Assembly (NCBI RefSeq): GCF_003855095.1
Contig: NZ_CP033972.1
Location: forward strand, 1,054,001-1,118,000
DNA: 64,000 nt
Direction of reading: 5' to 3'
Origin: Gordonia insulae
GTDB lineage: Bacteria > Actinomycetota > Actinomycetes > Mycobacteriales > Mycobacteriaceae
Part shown: positions 16,237 to 26,307 of the stretch, piece after piece
Position numbering within the stretch: the first letter of the stretch is position 1
How the letters are laid out: every line of letters starts with the position of its first letter
Notes under the pieces: generated by a model
Databases searched by the model: none
Seen by the model: only the letters and a program-made list of their open reading frames with translations
Told to the model about the DNA's origin: nothing
Made by a program: the position numbers and the translations under genes

Positions 16237-18882
16237 TCAGGTGTTGGCGCCGGGAACCAGCACGTCGGTGCGACCAGGGCCGGCGTCCTCGGCGGTGCCC
16301 ACGGGGTAGCGGACCAACCCGAGTTCGGCGTCGTCGGACAGCTGCGGGTGCCGCGGCAACACCCGGGCGGTGTATCCGTGACGGCCGGACCGGGCGGGTG
16401 AGATCGTCGCGACGAACAGCGTCCGCCCCGACGGGTCGGTACCCGATGTCGGGTCCATCTCGGCGATGACCGGGTCGACGATCTCACCGGCATCGGTGAC
16501 CCGCCCGACGAGTGCCTGCACGCGCACCCGCTCCGGGCTCAACTCACCCAGTGCCACATGGGCGGTGAGCGTCAGACTCACCCGTTGTGGGCTGTCGTGG
16601 TCGAGCGAGGCCCCGGAACCGGATTCGTCGATACCGGCGATCTGCACCGACGACCAGCTGCGGTCGAGGACCTTCCGGTAGTCGGCGAGGTCGCGGGCCG
16701 GCGCGAACCCGTCGGCGCAGATCGACGCGAACTGGGTGGACGCCGGACCGTACAACGCGGTCGTGTAGTCGCGGACCATCCGTGACGCCTGCACCTCGGG
16801 GCCGAGTCGGGTCAGCGTGTGCCGCACCATGTCGACCCACCGCTCGGGCACGCCGTCGGCGGAGCGGTTGTAGAACAGCGGGATCACCGACTCCTCGAGC
16901 AAGGAATACAGGGCCTCGGCCTCGAGGTCATCGCGTCGGTGTTCGTCGGCCACACCCTCCGCCGACGGTATGGCCCATCCGTTCTCGCCATCGGCCATCT
17001 CGTCCCACCAGCCGTCCATGATCGACAGGTTCAGACCGCCGTTCATCGCCGACTTCATGCCTGATGTCCCGCAGGCCTCCATCGGGCGCACCGGATTGTT
17101 CAGCCAGACATCGCACCCCGCGTAGATGTCGCGCGCCATGGAGATGTCGTAGTCGGGGAGGAACACGATGCGATCACGGAGGTCGGGATCGTCGGTGAAC
17201 CGCACCACCTGCTGGATGAGTGCCTTGCCGCCGTCGTCCGCGGGATGCGCCTTGCCGCCGATGACCAACTGCACCGGTCGGTCCGGGTCGGTGAGGATGC
17301 GGCGCATGCGGTCGGGATCGCGCAGCATCAGGGTGAGGCGCTTGTAGGTCGCGGCGCGGCGGGCGAATCCGATCGTCAACGCGTTCGGATCGAAGATGTC
17401 GGCGGTCCACCCGAGTTCTGCATCGGTGAAGCCACGTTCCCGGCCGCTCGCATGGGTGCGTCGTCGGACCTCGTCCACCAGCTCGGCGCGCAGCGTGGAA
17501 CGGATCCGCCAGATCTCCGCGGACGGGAGGCCGGCCACGGCCGCCGCCCCGCCGTCGTCGTCACCACCGGCGAGTTCCTGCCACCGCCGGGCGATCCAGG
17601 TCGGCCCGTGCACGCCGTTGGTCACCGCGCCGATCGGCACCTCGTCGGCGTCGAAACCCGGCCAGAGGTCCGCGAACATCGCCCGGCTGACCTCGCCGTG
17701 CAACTGCGACACCCCGTTGCTGCGCTGGCCGAGCCGAAACCCCATGTGCGCCATGTTGAACACGCCGGGATCGGCCTCGTCGCCGAGATCGACGACCATG
17801 GTGGTCTCCAGGCCCGGCAGCAGCCGGGAACAGCCGCGCTCGTCGGCGTCGAGGTAATACCGCACCATGTCGCGGGGGAACCTGTCGATGCCCGCCGGCA
17901 CCGGGGTGTGCGTGGTGAAGATGTTCGAGGCCCGCACCACCGCCTCGGCGGTGTCGAAGTCGAGCGCATCGGCGCCGCTGATGAGTTCTCGGATCCGCTC
18001 CACACCGAGGAACCCGGCGTGGCCCTCGTTCATGTGGAACACGGTCGGTTCGGCATGTCCACTGAGCCGGACGTACTCGCGGACCGCGCGTACACCGCCG
18101 ATGCCGAGCAGGATCTCCTGCTTGATTCGGTGATCCTGGTCGCCGCCGTAGAGCCGATCGGTGACACTGCGCAGTTCCTCGTCGTTGGGCGGCACATCCG
18201 AGTCGAGCAGCAACAGCGGGATGCGACCCACGGTCGCGACCCAGACCTGGGCGCGCAGGGTGCGGCCGCCGGGCATCGAGATCGTCACGACGACGGGTTC
18301 GTCGCCGTCGGTGAGCATCGTGAGGGGAAGTGACGTCGGGTCGTTGACCGGGTAGCGCTCGATCTGCCAGCCGTCGTGGGACAGGCTCTGGTGGAAGTAG
18401 CCCGACCGGTAGAAAAGGCCGACCCCGATCAGCGGCAGGCCGAGATCGGACGCGGCCTTGAGGTGGTCCCCGGCCAGGATGCCCAGGCCACCCGAGTAGA
18501 TGGGCAGCACCTCGGAGATGCCGAACTCCATCGAGAAGTAGGCAATACCCTGCGGCGCAACGCTTTCCGGACCGAGGTCGGCGATGTAATCGTCGCCGAA
18601 CCAGCGTGGGTCGTCGATGTAGCGGGAGAGGTCGTCGGCCGCGGCGGTGAGGCGGTCGCGGAAACCGGGGTCGGCCGCGAGCTCCGCGAACCGCTCCGGA
18701 TCGACCTCGGCGAGCAGGCGCAGCGGGTCCGCGGTGTCGCGCCAGAGGTCCGGGTCGATCGACTCGAACAGTTCCTGGGTGGGCGCGTGCCACACCCAGC
18801 GCAGATTGTGGGCAAGTGCGGTGAGGTCGGCGAGCTCGGTCGGCAGGGGCACCCGAACCGTGAACCGGCGGAAGGCTTTCAC
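16237..18882 (-). CDS. glgP: Alpha-glucan (glycogen) phosphorylase
   Basis: The 881-residue GT35 enzyme releases glucose 1-phosphate from alpha-1,4-glucans with pyridoxal phosphate. The short N-terminal form without the allosteric region has MKAFRRFTVRVPLP at the start, YFSMEFGISEVLPIYSGGLG, HMNEGHAGFLGVERI, and the PLP site MEACGTSGMKSAMNGG with the Schiff-base Lys in SGMK. Start choice: GTG 18882 gives the family N-terminus and has TACCGT 7 nt upstream, while the ATG at 18936 would add 18 unrelated residues and run into the dop promoter. It lies between mpa and dop, where mycobacteria have other genes, so it is an insertion in an otherwise conserved locus. Confidence 0.93.
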   Translation of the reverse strand: MKAFRRFTVRVPLPTELADLTALAHNLRWVWHAPTQELFESIDPDLWRDTADPLRLLAEVDPERFAELAADPGFRDRLTAAADDLSRYIDDPRWFGDDYIADLGPESVAPQGIAYFSMEFGISEVLPIYSGGLGILAGDHLKAASDLGLPLIGVGLFYRSGYFHQSLSHDGWQIERYPVNDPTSLPLTMLTDGDEPVVVTISMPGGRTLRAQVWVATVGRIPLLLLDSDVPPNDEELRSVTDRLYGGDQDHRIKQEILLGIGGVRAVREYVRLSGHAEPTVFHMNEGHAGFLGVERIRELISGADALDFDTAEAVVRASNIFTTHTPVPAGIDRFPRDMVRYYLDADERGCSRLLPGLETTMVVDLGDEADPGVFNMAHMGFRLGQRSNGVSQLHGEVSRAMFADLWPGFDADEVPIGAVTNGVHGPTWIARRWQELAGGDDDGGAAAVAGLPSAEIWRIRSTLRAELVDEVRRRTHASGRERGFTDAELGWTADIFDPNALTIGFARRAATYKRLTLMLRDPDRMRRILTDPDRPVQLVIGGKAHPADDGGKALIQQVVRFTDDPDLRDRIVFLPDYDISMARDIYAGCDVWLNNPVRPMEACGTSGMKSAMNGGLNLSIMDGWWDEMADGENGWAIPSAEGVADEHRRDDLEAEALYSLLEESVIPLFYNRSADGVPERWVDMVRHTLTRLGPEVQASRMVRDYTTALYGPASTQFASICADGFAPARDLADYRKVLDRSWSSVQIAGIDESGSGASLDHDSPQRVSLTLTAHVALGELSPERVRVQALVGRVTDAGEIVDPVIAEMDPTSGTDPSGRTLFVATISPARSGRHGYTARVLPRHPQLSDDAELGLVRYPVGTAEDAGPGRTDVLVPGANT

Positions 18883-18889
18883 CGGGTAG

Positions 18890-18895
18890 ACGGTA
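18890..18895 (-). promoter_or_regulatory. -10 hexamer TACCGT, leaderless promoter of glgP
   Basis: Minus-strand TACCGT ends 7 nt before the GTG at 18882. It lies 42 bp from the dop -10 on the other strand, so the two divergent promoters must share sequence. Confidence 0.5.
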
Positions 18896-18937
18896 CCCAG
18901 CAGGGACCGGGACTGCGACTCAACCGAAATGAACATC

Positions 18938-18943
18938 TACCCT
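18938..18943 (+). promoter_or_regulatory. -10 hexamer TACCCT, leaderless promoter of dop
   Basis: TACCCT is followed by CGTCGT and then the ATG at 18950; no Shine-Dalgarno sequence is present. Confidence 0.6.
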
Positions 18944-18949
18944 CGTCGT

Positions 18950-20452
18950 ATGCAGCGAATCATCGGTACCGAGGTCGAGTACGGCATCTCCGCCCCCGGC
19001 GACCCGACCGCGAATCCGATCATGACGTCCACCCAGGCCGTGCTGGCCTATGCCGCCGCCGCCGGAGTTCCCCGCGCCAAGCGCACACGCTGGGATTATG
19101 AGGTGGAATCCCCGTTGCGCGACGCCCGCGGCTTCGACCTCGGCCGGGGCTCGGGACCCGCGCCGATCATCGACGCCGACGAGATCGGCGCGGCCAACAT
19201 GATCCTCACCAACGGTGCCCGTCTCTACGTCGACCACGCGCACCCCGAGTACTCGGCGCCCGAGGTGACCGATCCGATGGACGCGGTCATCTGGGACAAG
19301 GCCGGTGAGCGGGTCATGGAGGCGGCCGCACGGCATGTCGCCAGCGTCCCGGGTGCACCGCGCCTGCAGCTCTACAAGAACAACATCGACGGCAAGGGCG
19401 CGTCCTACGGCACCCACGAGAACTATCTGATGAACCGCGAGACCCCGTTCACCGCGGTCATCGCCGGGCTCACCACGTTCTTCGCGTCGCGCCAGGTCAT
19501 CACCGGCTCCGGCCGGGTCGGCATCGGCCAGTCCGGCGATGAGGCCGGATACCAGTTGTCCCAGCGGTCCGACTACATCGAGGTCGAGGTCGGTCTGGAG
19601 ACCACGCTCAAGCGCGGCATCATCAACACCCGCGACGAGCCGCACGCCGACCCGGAGCGGTATCGCCGGTTGCACGTCATCATCGGCGATGCCAACCTCG
19701 CCGAGACCGCCACGTATCTGAAGGTCGGCACCACCGCACTCGTGCTCGATCTCATCGAGGCGGGCGTCGACTTCTCCGACATCGAGTTGGCGCGGCCGGT
19801 GCAGGCGGTGCACACCATCAGCCACGATCCCGGACTCACCACGACCGTCGCGTTGACCGACGGCCGCGAACTGACGGCGCTCGCGCTGCAGCGGGAGTAC
19901 CTCGAACGGTGCATGAAGTTCCACGACGCCGAGCACTCCGACGACACACGTGCTGCGCACGTGCTCGAGACCTGGGCCGAGGTACTGGACAAGCTGGAAC
20001 GCGATCCGCTGGAATGCGCGGACATCCTGGACTGGCCGGCCAAGCTGCGCATCCTGGAGGGTTTCCGGCAGCGCGAGGGGCTCGGATGGTCGGCGCCGCG
20101 GCTGCAACTGATCGACCTGCAGTACTCGGATGTCCGTCTGGACAAGGGCCTCTACAACCGCCTGGTGGCGCGCGGCTCGATGAAGCGGCTCGTCGACGAG
20201 AACGATGTCATGCGGGCCATCAGCCAGCCGCCGGAGAACACCCGTGCGTACTTCCGCGGTGAATGCCTGCGGCGGTTCGGCGCGGACGTCGCTGCTGCCA
20301 GTTGGGATTCGGTCATCTTCGATCTGGGCGGCGACTCATTGGTCCGGATCCCGACACTCGAACCGCTGCGCGGCAGCCGGGCGCACGTCGGGAAGCTGTT
20401 GGATTCGGTCGACTCGGCCGCCGAACTCGTGGACCAACTGACCACGCCCTGA
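18950..20452 (+). CDS. dop: Deamidase/depupylase of Pup
   Basis: The 500-residue enzyme, of carboxylate-amine ligase fold, converts Pup C-terminal Gln to Glu and removes Pup from proteins. It starts [14 protein letters not shown], with E8/E10 as likely ATP-metal ligands. The Dop-specific loop lies between [10 protein letters not shown] and [10 protein letters not shown] (about 47-77). The catalytic D95 is in [15 protein letters not shown], and [10 protein letters not shown] and [12 protein letters not shown] follow. An ATG 21 nt further upstream adds seven residues not present in the family. It is required here because Pup ends in Gln. It is close to identical in order to the mycobacterial locus, except for glgP upstream. 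Confidence 0.97.
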   Translation: MQRIIGTEVEYGISAPGDPTANPIMTSTQAVLAYAAAAGVPRAKRTRWDYEVESPLRDARGFDLGRGSGPAPIIDADEIGAANMILTNGARLYVDHAHPEYSAPEVTDPMDAVIWDKAGERVMEAAARHVASVPGAPRLQLYKNNIDGKGASYGTHENYLMNRETPFTAVIAGLTTFFASRQVITGSGRVGIGQSGDEAGYQLSQRSDYIEVEVGLETTLKRGIINTRDEPHADPERYRRLHVIIGDANLAETATYLKVGTTALVLDLIEAGVDFSDIELARPVQAVHTISHDPGLTTTVALTDGRELTALALQREYLERCMKFHDAEHSDDTRAAHVLETWAEVLDKLERDPLECADILDWPAKLRILEGFRQREGLGWSAPRLQLIDLQYSDVRLDKGLYNRLVARGSMKRLVDENDVMRAISQPPENTRAYFRGECLRRFGADVAAASWDSVIFDLGGDSLVRIPTLEPLRGSRAHVGKLLDSVDSAAELVDQLTTP

Positions 20453-20507
20453 CGAACCCGCTCGTCCATCGGTGTTTCGCTTCCGCCCGCGGGGGCGTGC
20501 GCACCGG

Positions 20508-20513
20508 TAGGGT
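20508..20513 (+). promoter_or_regulatory. Candidate -10 TAGGGT for pup-prcB-prcA
   Basis: TAGGGT in the 176-bp gap between dop and pup would give a leader of about 115 nt. Unlike dop and pafA, pup has a strong Shine-Dalgarno sequence, AAGGAGG at 20616-20622. Confidence 0.4.
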
Positions 20514-20628
20514 AGGGAGTCACACGATTTCGAGATCCGCCTCGTTGTGAGACGGGTCGACGCCCGACAGGGCGGATCGGTGCCGGAAGCGCAATGAGCG
20601 GGCCCGGGTGAGTCGAAGGAGGCAGCAG

Positions 20629-20820
20629 ATGGCGCAGGAACAGACCAAGCGCGGTGGTGGCGACGACGATGGCGACATCGGTTCGGACGGCAGTGCCGGC
20701 CAGGAACGCCGTGAAAAGCTCGCCGAGGACACCGACGACCTGCTCGACGAGATCGACGACGTGCTCGAGGAGAACGCCGAGGACTTCGTCCGCGCCTACG
20801 TGCAGAAGGGCGGCCAGTGA
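20629..20820 (+). CDS. pup: Prokaryotic ubiquitin-like protein Pup
   Basis: The 63-residue intrinsically disordered modifier begins [11 protein letters not shown], has the Mpa-binding helix region [20 protein letters not shown] (about 31-50), and ends YVQKGGQ. The C-terminal Gln means Dop must deamidate it before PafA can link it to substrate lysines. AAGGAGG lies 6 nt upstream of the ATG, the strongest ribosome-binding site in the locus and consistent with abundant expression. An ATG 21 nt upstream was rejected because it adds residues absent from the family. The stop overlaps the prcB GTG by 4 nt. Confidence 0.98.
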   Translation: MAQEQTKRGGGDDDGDIGSDGSAGQERREKLAEDTDDLLDEIDDVLEENAEDFVRAYVQKGGQ

Positions 20821-21701
20821 GCGATCGGTTCGGTTCACTGCACCCCAACCAATCAGCGCGATCCGCATCTCCCATCTCGTCGCTTCTGGGCGCGGAGATC
20901 TCATCCTTCAGCGACTACCTCCGGCTCCATGCCCCGGAACAGTTGCCGCAGCACCGGGCTGACCGGATGACGATGAGCGCGTCGCCGACCGAGGAGATCC
21001 CACACGGCACCACGATCGTCGCCGTGTCGTATCCGGGCGGGGTGATCCTCGCGGGCGACCGGCGCGCGACGATGGGCAACCTCATCGCCACCCGCGACGT
21101 GAAGAAGGTCTACATCACCGACGAGTACTCGGCGGCGGGTATCGCCGGTACCGCGGGGATCGCGATCGAGATGGTGCGGCTGTTCGCGGTCGAACTCGAG
21201 CATTACGAGAAGATCGAGGGCGTCCCGCTGACCCTCGACGGCAAGGTCAGTCGCCTCGCGTCGATGGTCCGCGGGAACCTGGGCGCGGCGATGCAGGGCC
21301 TGGCGGCGGTCCCGCTGCTCGTCGGCTACGACATCGATCACGACGATCCCTCCGAACGCGGACGGATCTTCTCCTTCGACATCGCTGGCGACCGGCACGA
21401 GGAGTTCGGTGGCTATCAGGCCATCGGCTCGGGGTCGGTGTTCGCCAAGTCGTCGCTGAAGAAGCTGTACCGCCACGACCTGACCGAGGACGACGCTCTC
21501 GCCATCGCCGTCGAGTCGCTCTACGACGCCGCAGACGACGACTCGGCGACCGGCGGACCCGACATCGTGCGCAAGATCTTCCCGATGGCGGCGGTCGTCG
21601 GTGCGCAGGGGGCCCGTGAGGTGGAACCCGACGCGATCGAAGCGGCGGCGCGCGCCGTCGTCGAACGTCGGTCCGCCGAGCACGAGGGGGGTGCGCGATG
21701 A
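20817..21701 (+). CDS. prcB: Proteasome beta subunit
   Basis: The 294-residue precursor has a 64-residue propeptide that is removed by autocleavage in [13 protein letters not shown], exposing Thr65 as the N-terminal nucleophile. The Ntn-hydrolase core includes [14 protein letters not shown] (Asp and Lys/Arg near the active site) and [12 protein letters not shown]. Four stacked heptameric rings (alpha7-beta7-beta7-alpha7) form the 20S core. GTG 20817 overlaps the pup stop, and its stop overlaps the prcA ATG by 4 nt, so pup-prcB-prcA is one tightly coupled operon. Confidence 0.97.
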   Translation: MSDRFGSLHPNQSARSASPISSLLGAEISSFSDYLRLHAPEQLPQHRADRMTMSASPTEEIPHGTTIVAVSYPGGVILAGDRRATMGNLIATRDVKKVYITDEYSAAGIAGTAGIAIEMVRLFAVELEHYEKIEGVPLTLDGKVSRLASMVRGNLGAAMQGLAAVPLLVGYDIDHDDPSERGRIFSFDIAGDRHEEFGGYQAIGSGSVFAKSSLKKLYRHDLTEDDALAIAVESLYDAADDDSATGGPDIVRKIFPMAAVVGAQGAREVEPDAIEAAARAVVERRSAEHEGGAR

Positions 21702-22516
21702 CGTTCCCGTATTACGCCAGTGCCGAGCAGATCATGCGCGACCGCTCGGAGTTGGCGCGCAAGGGGATCGCCCGCGGCCGCAGCGTGATCGCGCTGACCT
21801 ACGCCGATGGTGTCCTGTTCGTCGCGGAGAACCCGTCGAACACACTGCGCAAGACGAGCGAGATCTACGATCGCATCGGTTTCGCCGCGGTCGGCAAGTA
21901 CAACGAATTCGAGAGTCTGCGCAAGGCGGGTATCCAGCTCGCCGACATGCGCGGGTACAGCTACGACCGCGCGGACGTGTCGGCGCTCTCCTTGGCCAAC
22001 ACATATGCCAACGCGCTCGGTTCGGTCTTCACCGAGCAGGCGAAGCCGTATGAGGTGGAACTCTGCGTCGCCGAGGTCGCCAGGTACGGCAAGCCGAAGC
22101 CCTCGCAGCTGTACCGGATCTCGTACGACGGGTCGATCGCCGACGAGACGCGGTTCCTGGTGATGGGTGGCGCCAACGACGCCATCACCGCGGCCCTACG
22201 GGAGAGCTACGAGGCGGATCTGGATCTGTCCGCGGCACTCGCCCTCGCGGTGAAGGCGCTCTCCACACCGGCCGAGAGCGCGTCGAGTTCATCGACGTCG
22301 TCGTCCACGGCCACCACGGTTCCGGCGCCCCGCGAGCTCACCGCCTCCGATCTCGAGGTCGCGATCCTCGACCGGAATCGCCCACGACGCGCGTTCAAAC
22401 GGCTCACCAACTCCGCGCTGACCGACGTGCTGCCGGCCGTATCGCCGGCGTCCGGGTCCACTGCCGACGACGCGTCGGCGGCCACCGATTCGCCGTCGAC
22501 CGACACCGAATCCTGA
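21698..22516 (+). CDS. prcA: Proteasome alpha subunit
   Basis: The 272-residue subunit forms the outer rings and the gated entry of the 20S core. The N-terminus [24 protein letters not shown] supplies the gating residues and H0 helix. [20 protein letters not shown] and [19 protein letters not shown] are family hallmarks. It lacks a catalytic Thr, as expected. The C-terminal 60 residues are Ser/Thr/Ala-rich and likely disordered ([15 protein letters not shown]), longer and more variable than the conserved core. It ends 76 bp before pafA. Confidence 0.97.
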   Translation: MTFPYYASAEQIMRDRSELARKGIARGRSVIALTYADGVLFVAENPSNTLRKTSEIYDRIGFAAVGKYNEFESLRKAGIQLADMRGYSYDRADVSALSLANTYANALGSVFTEQAKPYEVELCVAEVARYGKPKPSQLYRISYDGSIADETRFLVMGGANDAITAALRESYEADLDLSAALALAVKALSTPAESASSSSTSSSTATTVPAPRELTASDLEVAILDRNRPRRAFKRLTNSALTDVLPAVSPASGSTADDASAATDSPSTDTES

Positions 22517-22579
22517 TCGGTACCGATCGGGCGACGCGAACACCCGTCGCGTCGCCCGGTCTGTACGTTGGTCCGCGGG

Positions 22580-22585
22580 TAGGGT
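22580..22585 (+). promoter_or_regulatory. -10 hexamer TAGGGT, leaderless promoter of pafA
   Basis: TAGGGT is followed by 7 nt and then GTG 22593. It indicates that pafA has its own promoter in addition to any read-through from prcA. Confidence 0.6.
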
Positions 22586-22592
22586 TGTGGGT

Positions 22593-23951
22593 GTGCAGCG
22601 TCGAATCATGGGTATCGAGACGGAATTCGGTGTCACATGTACCTTTCACGGCCATCGTCGACTGAGTCCTGACGAGGTCGCCCGGTACCTGTTCCGCCGG
22701 GTCGTCTCCTGGGGTCGTTCGTCCAACGTGTTCCTGCAGAACGGTGCCCGGCTCTACCTCGACGTCGGGTCGCATCCGGAGTACGCGACAGCAGAGTGTG
22801 ACAGCCTCATCCAGCTGATCAATCATGATCGGGCGGGGGAGCTGGTCCTCGAGGATCTCCTCATCGACGCCGAGCAGCGGCTCGCGGACGAGGGGATCGG
22901 CGGAGACATCTACCTGTTCAAGAACAACACCGATTCGGCAGGCAACTCCTATGGCTGCCACGAGAACTACCTGGTGGTTCGCGCGGGCGAGTTCTCCCGG
23001 ATCTCCGACGTCCTGCTGCCGTTCCTGGTGACCCGGCAGCTGATCTGCGGCGCAGGCAAGGTTCTGCAGACACCCAAGGCGGCCACCTTCTGCCTCTCGC
23101 AGCGTGCCGAACACATCTGGGAGGGCGTGTCGTCGGCGACCACCAGGTCGCGCCCGATCATCAACACCCGCGATGAGCCGCACGCCGACGCGGAGAAGTA
23201 CCGCAGGCTCCACGTCATCGTGGGCGATTCCAACATGTCCGAGATGACCACGATGCTCAAGGTCGGGTCGGCCGCGCTCGTGCTCGAGATGATCGAGGCC
23301 GGCGTCGCGTTCCGCGACTTCGCGCTCGACAACCCGATCCGCGCCATCCGCGAGGTCAGTCACGACCCGACCGGCCGTCGCCCCGTCCGGCTCGCCGGTG
23401 GGCGCCAGGCCAGCGCCCTCGACATCCAGCGCGAGTATCACGCACGGGCGGTCGAGCACATGACCAATCGGCGGCCGGATCCTGAGATGGACAAGGTCGT
23501 CGACCTGTGGGGCCGGATGCTCGACGCGGTCGAGAGCACCGACTTCTCCACCGTCGACACCGAGGTCGACTGGGTGATCAAGCGCAAGCTGTTCCAGCGC
23601 TACCAGGACCGCTACTCGATGGACCTGTCGGACCCCAAGATCGCCCAGCTCGATCTGGCGTTCCATGACATCAAACGCGGGCGTGGTGTCTTCGACGTGC
23701 TCACCCGCAAGGGGCTCGTCACCCGGGCCACCACCGACGAGGCGATCGCCACCGCGGTCAACGAACCGCCACAGACCACGCGGGCCAAGCTGCGGGGCGA
23801 CTTCATCTCCGCAGCACAGAAAGCCGGCCGCGACTTCACCGTCGACTGGGTCCATCTGAAACTCAACGATCAGGCGCAGCGGACCGTGCTCTGCAAGGAC
23901 CCGTTCCGCAGCGTCGACGAGCGCGTCGATCGTCTGATCGCATCCATGTGA
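22593..23951 (+). CDS. pafA: Pup-protein ligase
   Basis: The 452-residue ligase phosphorylates the Pup C-terminal Glu and joins it to substrate lysine side chains. It shares the glutamine-synthetase-like fold with Dop. The start [16 protein letters not shown] is exactly that of mycobacterial PafA, so GTG 22593 is chosen over the in-frame GTG at 22587. The catalytic Asp is D57 in [15 protein letters not shown], and [14 protein letters not shown] and the C-terminal [18 protein letters not shown] domain are conserved. It lacks the Dop loop. A leaderless promoter lies between prcA and this gene. Confidence 0.97.
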   Translation: MQRRIMGIETEFGVTCTFHGHRRLSPDEVARYLFRRVVSWGRSSNVFLQNGARLYLDVGSHPEYATAECDSLIQLINHDRAGELVLEDLLIDAEQRLADEGIGGDIYLFKNNTDSAGNSYGCHENYLVVRAGEFSRISDVLLPFLVTRQLICGAGKVLQTPKAATFCLSQRAEHIWEGVSSATTRSRPIINTRDEPHADAEKYRRLHVIVGDSNMSEMTTMLKVGSAALVLEMIEAGVAFRDFALDNPIRAIREVSHDPTGRRPVRLAGGRQASALDIQREYHARAVEHMTNRRPDPEMDKVVDLWGRMLDAVESTDFSTVDTEVDWVIKRKLFQRYQDRYSMDLSDPKIAQLDLAFHDIKRGRGVFDVLTRKGLVTRATTDEAIATAVNEPPQTTRAKLRGDFISAAQKAGRDFTVDWVHLKLNDQAQRTVLCKDPFRSVDERVDRLIASM

Positions 23952-23954
23952 TCG

Positions 23955-23960
23955 TAAGCT
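23955..23960 (+). promoter_or_regulatory. -10 hexamer TAAGCT, leaderless promoter of pafB
   Basis: TAAGCT begins 3 nt after the pafA stop and ends 6 nt before GTG 23967, so pafBC can be expressed independently of pafA. Confidence 0.6.
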
Positions 23961-23966
23961 GTGCGG

Positions 23967-24959
23967 GTGGCAACCCCGAAAGTTGAGCGCCTACTCAACC
24001 TCGTGATCTGCCTGCTGTCGACGCGCCAGTTCGTGACCGCGGAGTACATCCGTCGCAACGTCAAGGGCTACAACGACGACGGGCAGTCGGCCGAGGCCTT
24101 CAACCGCATGTTCGAGCGCGACAAGACCGAGCTCCGCGATCTCGGCATCCCCCTGGTCACCGGCCGGGACCGGATGTCCGGGGGTGGCGACGGCTACCGG
24201 ATCAACCGGGACAGTTACGAACTTCCCGACATCACCCTCGAACGTCCGGAGGCGGCCGTCGTCGCGATGGCCGCCGCCCTCTGGGACGCACCGGAGATCT
24301 CCGCGATCTCCCAGACCGCGGTACTCAAGCTCCGGGCCGCCGGCATCGATGTGCGCGCCGACGACGAGATCGACTTCTCCGCGGCACTGTCGGCCCGATC
24401 GATGGGGTCGGAATCCGCGCTGGCGACCGTGCTCTCGGCGATCGGTACGTCCCAGGCGGTGACCTTCACCTACCGTCCGGGGGCCGCGTCGACCGCGGCC
24501 ACCCGCACGTTCGAGCCGTGGGGTGTGGTCACTCATCGCGGTCGCTGGTACGTCGTCGGTCACGACCGCGACCGCGACGCCACCCGGACGTTCCGGCTGT
24601 CGCGCATCTCCGACGTCGTGGCGATCGGCACCGCGGGCGATGTCACCGTTCCGGCGGACACCGACCTGCAGCAGATCGTGACGGCCGCGGTCGACTCCGC
24701 GACGGGAACCGACGGCCGGACCGCGCAGATCTGGGTGGCGGCCGACCGCGCTGCCGGCCTGCGTCGGCTCGCGGCGGGCTCCGCCGCACACGAGCTCGAC
24801 GGCGTCGCCGGCGACGTCCTCGAGGTGGAGATCGGCTCATTGCCGACGCTGGCCCGGATGGTCCTCGGCGCAGGGGCCGACGCGGTCGCGTTGTCACCCC
24901 CGGAGCTGCGCGACACGGTGGTCGCCGGTCTGGACCGACTGGTGCAGGTGCAAGCCTGA
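23967..24959 (+). CDS. pafB: WYL-domain regulator PafB
   Basis: The 330-residue protein has an N-terminal winged HTH (about 1-95, KVERLLNLVICLLSTRQFVTAEYI) and a WYL domain (about 155-230) containing FEPWGVVTHRGRWYVVGHDRDR and TFRLSRIS. With PafC it forms the activator of the LexA/RecA-independent DNA-damage response in mycobacteria; WYL domains bind single-stranded nucleic acid in characterised cases. The start at GTG 23967 (MATPKVERLL) matches the family; an in-frame GTG lies 6 nt upstream. The stop overlaps the pafC ATG by 1 nt (TGATG). Confidence 0.95.
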   Translation: MATPKVERLLNLVICLLSTRQFVTAEYIRRNVKGYNDDGQSAEAFNRMFERDKTELRDLGIPLVTGRDRMSGGGDGYRINRDSYELPDITLERPEAAVVAMAAALWDAPEISAISQTAVLKLRAAGIDVRADDEIDFSAALSARSMGSESALATVLSAIGTSQAVTFTYRPGAASTAATRTFEPWGVVTHRGRWYVVGHDRDRDATRTFRLSRISDVVAIGTAGDVTVPADTDLQQIVTAAVDSATGTDGRTAQIWVAADRAAGLRRLAAGSAAHELDGVAGDVLEVEIGSLPTLARMVLGAGADAVALSPPELRDTVVAGLDRLVQVQA

Positions 24960-25918
24960 TGGCGCCGCGTCCTGATCGACTGAGCCGGTTGCTCGCGATG
25001 GTGCCGTACTTCGCCGCACGCCGTGGGATCGCCGTCGAACAGGCAGCCCGCGATCTCGGTATCACGCCGAAACAGCTGACCAGGGACCTCGAGCTGCTGT
25101 TCGTCTGCGGCCTGCCCGGGCACTTCCCGGACGACCTCATCGACCTGCAGTTCGAGCAGGGGTTCGTCGAGGTGGGCTTCACCGCGGGCATGGACCGGCC
25201 GTTGCGGCTCACGACCACCGAGGCGAGCACCATGCTCGTCGCGCTGCGCGCACTGCTGGACATGCCCGGTGCGGTCGACCGTGCCGCCGCCCGCCGGGCG
25301 ATCGCCAAGATCGAGCAGGCGGTCGGCTCGTCGGAGACCGCTGTCGCGACCGGCGACGACGGTGACGACACCGACAACCCGACGTATGCGACCATCCGCG
25401 ACGCGGTGAGAACCGGTCGCGCCCTTGGCATCCGCTACTATTCGGCCACCCGGGACAGCGTCACCGAGCGCACCGTCGATCCCATTCGCCTGCAGACGAT
25501 GGACAACAACACCTATCTCGAGGCGTGGTGCCGCAAGAGCGACGGTGTCCGGCTGTTCCGGTTCGATCGCGTCGAGTCCGCCGACGTGCTCGACGAACCG
25601 TCCGCACCGCCCGCCGACGCGACGGCGAACCCCCAGTCGGCGATCCTGTCCGACAACCCTGATCTGCCGTCGGCCGAGATCGAGATCGACCCGTCGGTGC
25701 TCTGGATCCTCGACTACTTCATGATCGAACCGCTCGAGCCGGCCGACAACCGTCCCGATCCGGCGGCCCCGGTCCGTGCCCGGCTGGTCTACGGGTCGCC
25801 GGAATGGCTCACACGCTTCGTGCTCGGCTTCGGTGGCCGGGTGCGGCTGGTCTCCGACGCCGGCATCGCGTCGCGCGTCGGCGAGGTCGCGGCAGCGGCG
25901 CGGGCCCGGTATCGGTAG
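24959..25918 (+). CDS. pafC: WYL-domain regulator PafC
   Basis: The 319-residue partner of PafB begins MAPRPDRLSRLLAMVPYF and has an HTH at about 1-70 (VEQAARDLGITPKQLTRDLELL). Its WYL domain has ERTVDPIRLQTMDNNTYLEAWCR and LFRFDRVESADV. A WCX-like C-terminal domain includes WLTRFVLGFGGRVRLV. It overlaps pafB by one nucleotide and is translationally coupled to it. In Mycobacterium PafB and PafC act together on promoters with a RecA-NDp motif; I saw no clear copy of that motif in the window. Confidence 0.95.
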   Translation: MAPRPDRLSRLLAMVPYFAARRGIAVEQAARDLGITPKQLTRDLELLFVCGLPGHFPDDLIDLQFEQGFVEVGFTAGMDRPLRLTTTEASTMLVALRALLDMPGAVDRAAARRAIAKIEQAVGSSETAVATGDDGDDTDNPTYATIRDAVRTGRALGIRYYSATRDSVTERTVDPIRLQTMDNNTYLEAWCRKSDGVRLFRFDRVESADVLDEPSAPPADATANPQSAILSDNPDLPSAEIEIDPSVLWILDYFMIEPLEPADNRPDPAAPVRARLVYGSPEWLTRFVLGFGGRVRLVSDAGIASRVGEVAAAARARYR

Positions 25919-25970
25919 CGTCGGAAGCAGGACAGATGACCGAGTGTGACGTGACGTCGGCGCGCTCGGG

Positions 25971-25976
25971 TAGCAT
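25971..25976 (+). promoter_or_regulatory. Candidate -10 TAGCAT of tatA
   Basis: TAGCAT lies 29 nt before the tatA ATG; a short leader would carry the ribosome-binding site CGGAGGT at 25994-26000. Confidence 0.5.
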
Positions 25977-26005
25977 GGGAAACATCGCGAATCGGAGGTA
26001 GAAAC

Positions 26006-26266
26006 ATGGGCGCCATTCAGCCTTGGCACATCATCCTAGTGCTGCTGGCTTTCCTCATCTTGTTCGGATCGAAGAAGCTGCCCGACGCGGCTCGCGGCCT
26101 CGGCCGCTCGATGCGCATCTTCAAGAGTGAGGTCAAGGAGATGCAGAACGACGGCAAGCCGGATACCGACACCGCCACGCCTGCTCCCACCCCGCGCGAA
26201 CTTCCGTCCGGCGAGGTGCCGCCGACCACCACGGCTCCGACCGACGATGTGAAGAAGTCCGCGTAG
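26006..26266 (+). CDS. tatA: Twin-arginine translocase subunit TatA
   Basis: The 86-residue protein has one N-terminal membrane helix (about 6-22, [16 protein letters not shown]), the hinge [11 protein letters not shown], an amphipathic helix ([15 protein letters not shown]) and a disordered Pro/Thr-rich tail. TatA oligomers form the folded-protein translocation path recruited by TatBC. CGGAGGT precedes the ATG. tatC follows 41 bp later, as in mycobacteria; no tatB is in the window, and actinobacteria usually place it elsewhere. Confidence 0.97.
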   Translation: MGAIQPWHIILVLLAFLILFGSKKLPDAARGLGRSMRIFKSEVKEMQNDGKPDTDTATPAPTPRELPSGEVPPTTTAPTDDVKKSA

Positions 26267-26307
26267 ACACACGTCGAGGCGTTAAAGAGGCCGGGGCTCG
26301 GTGAGTA

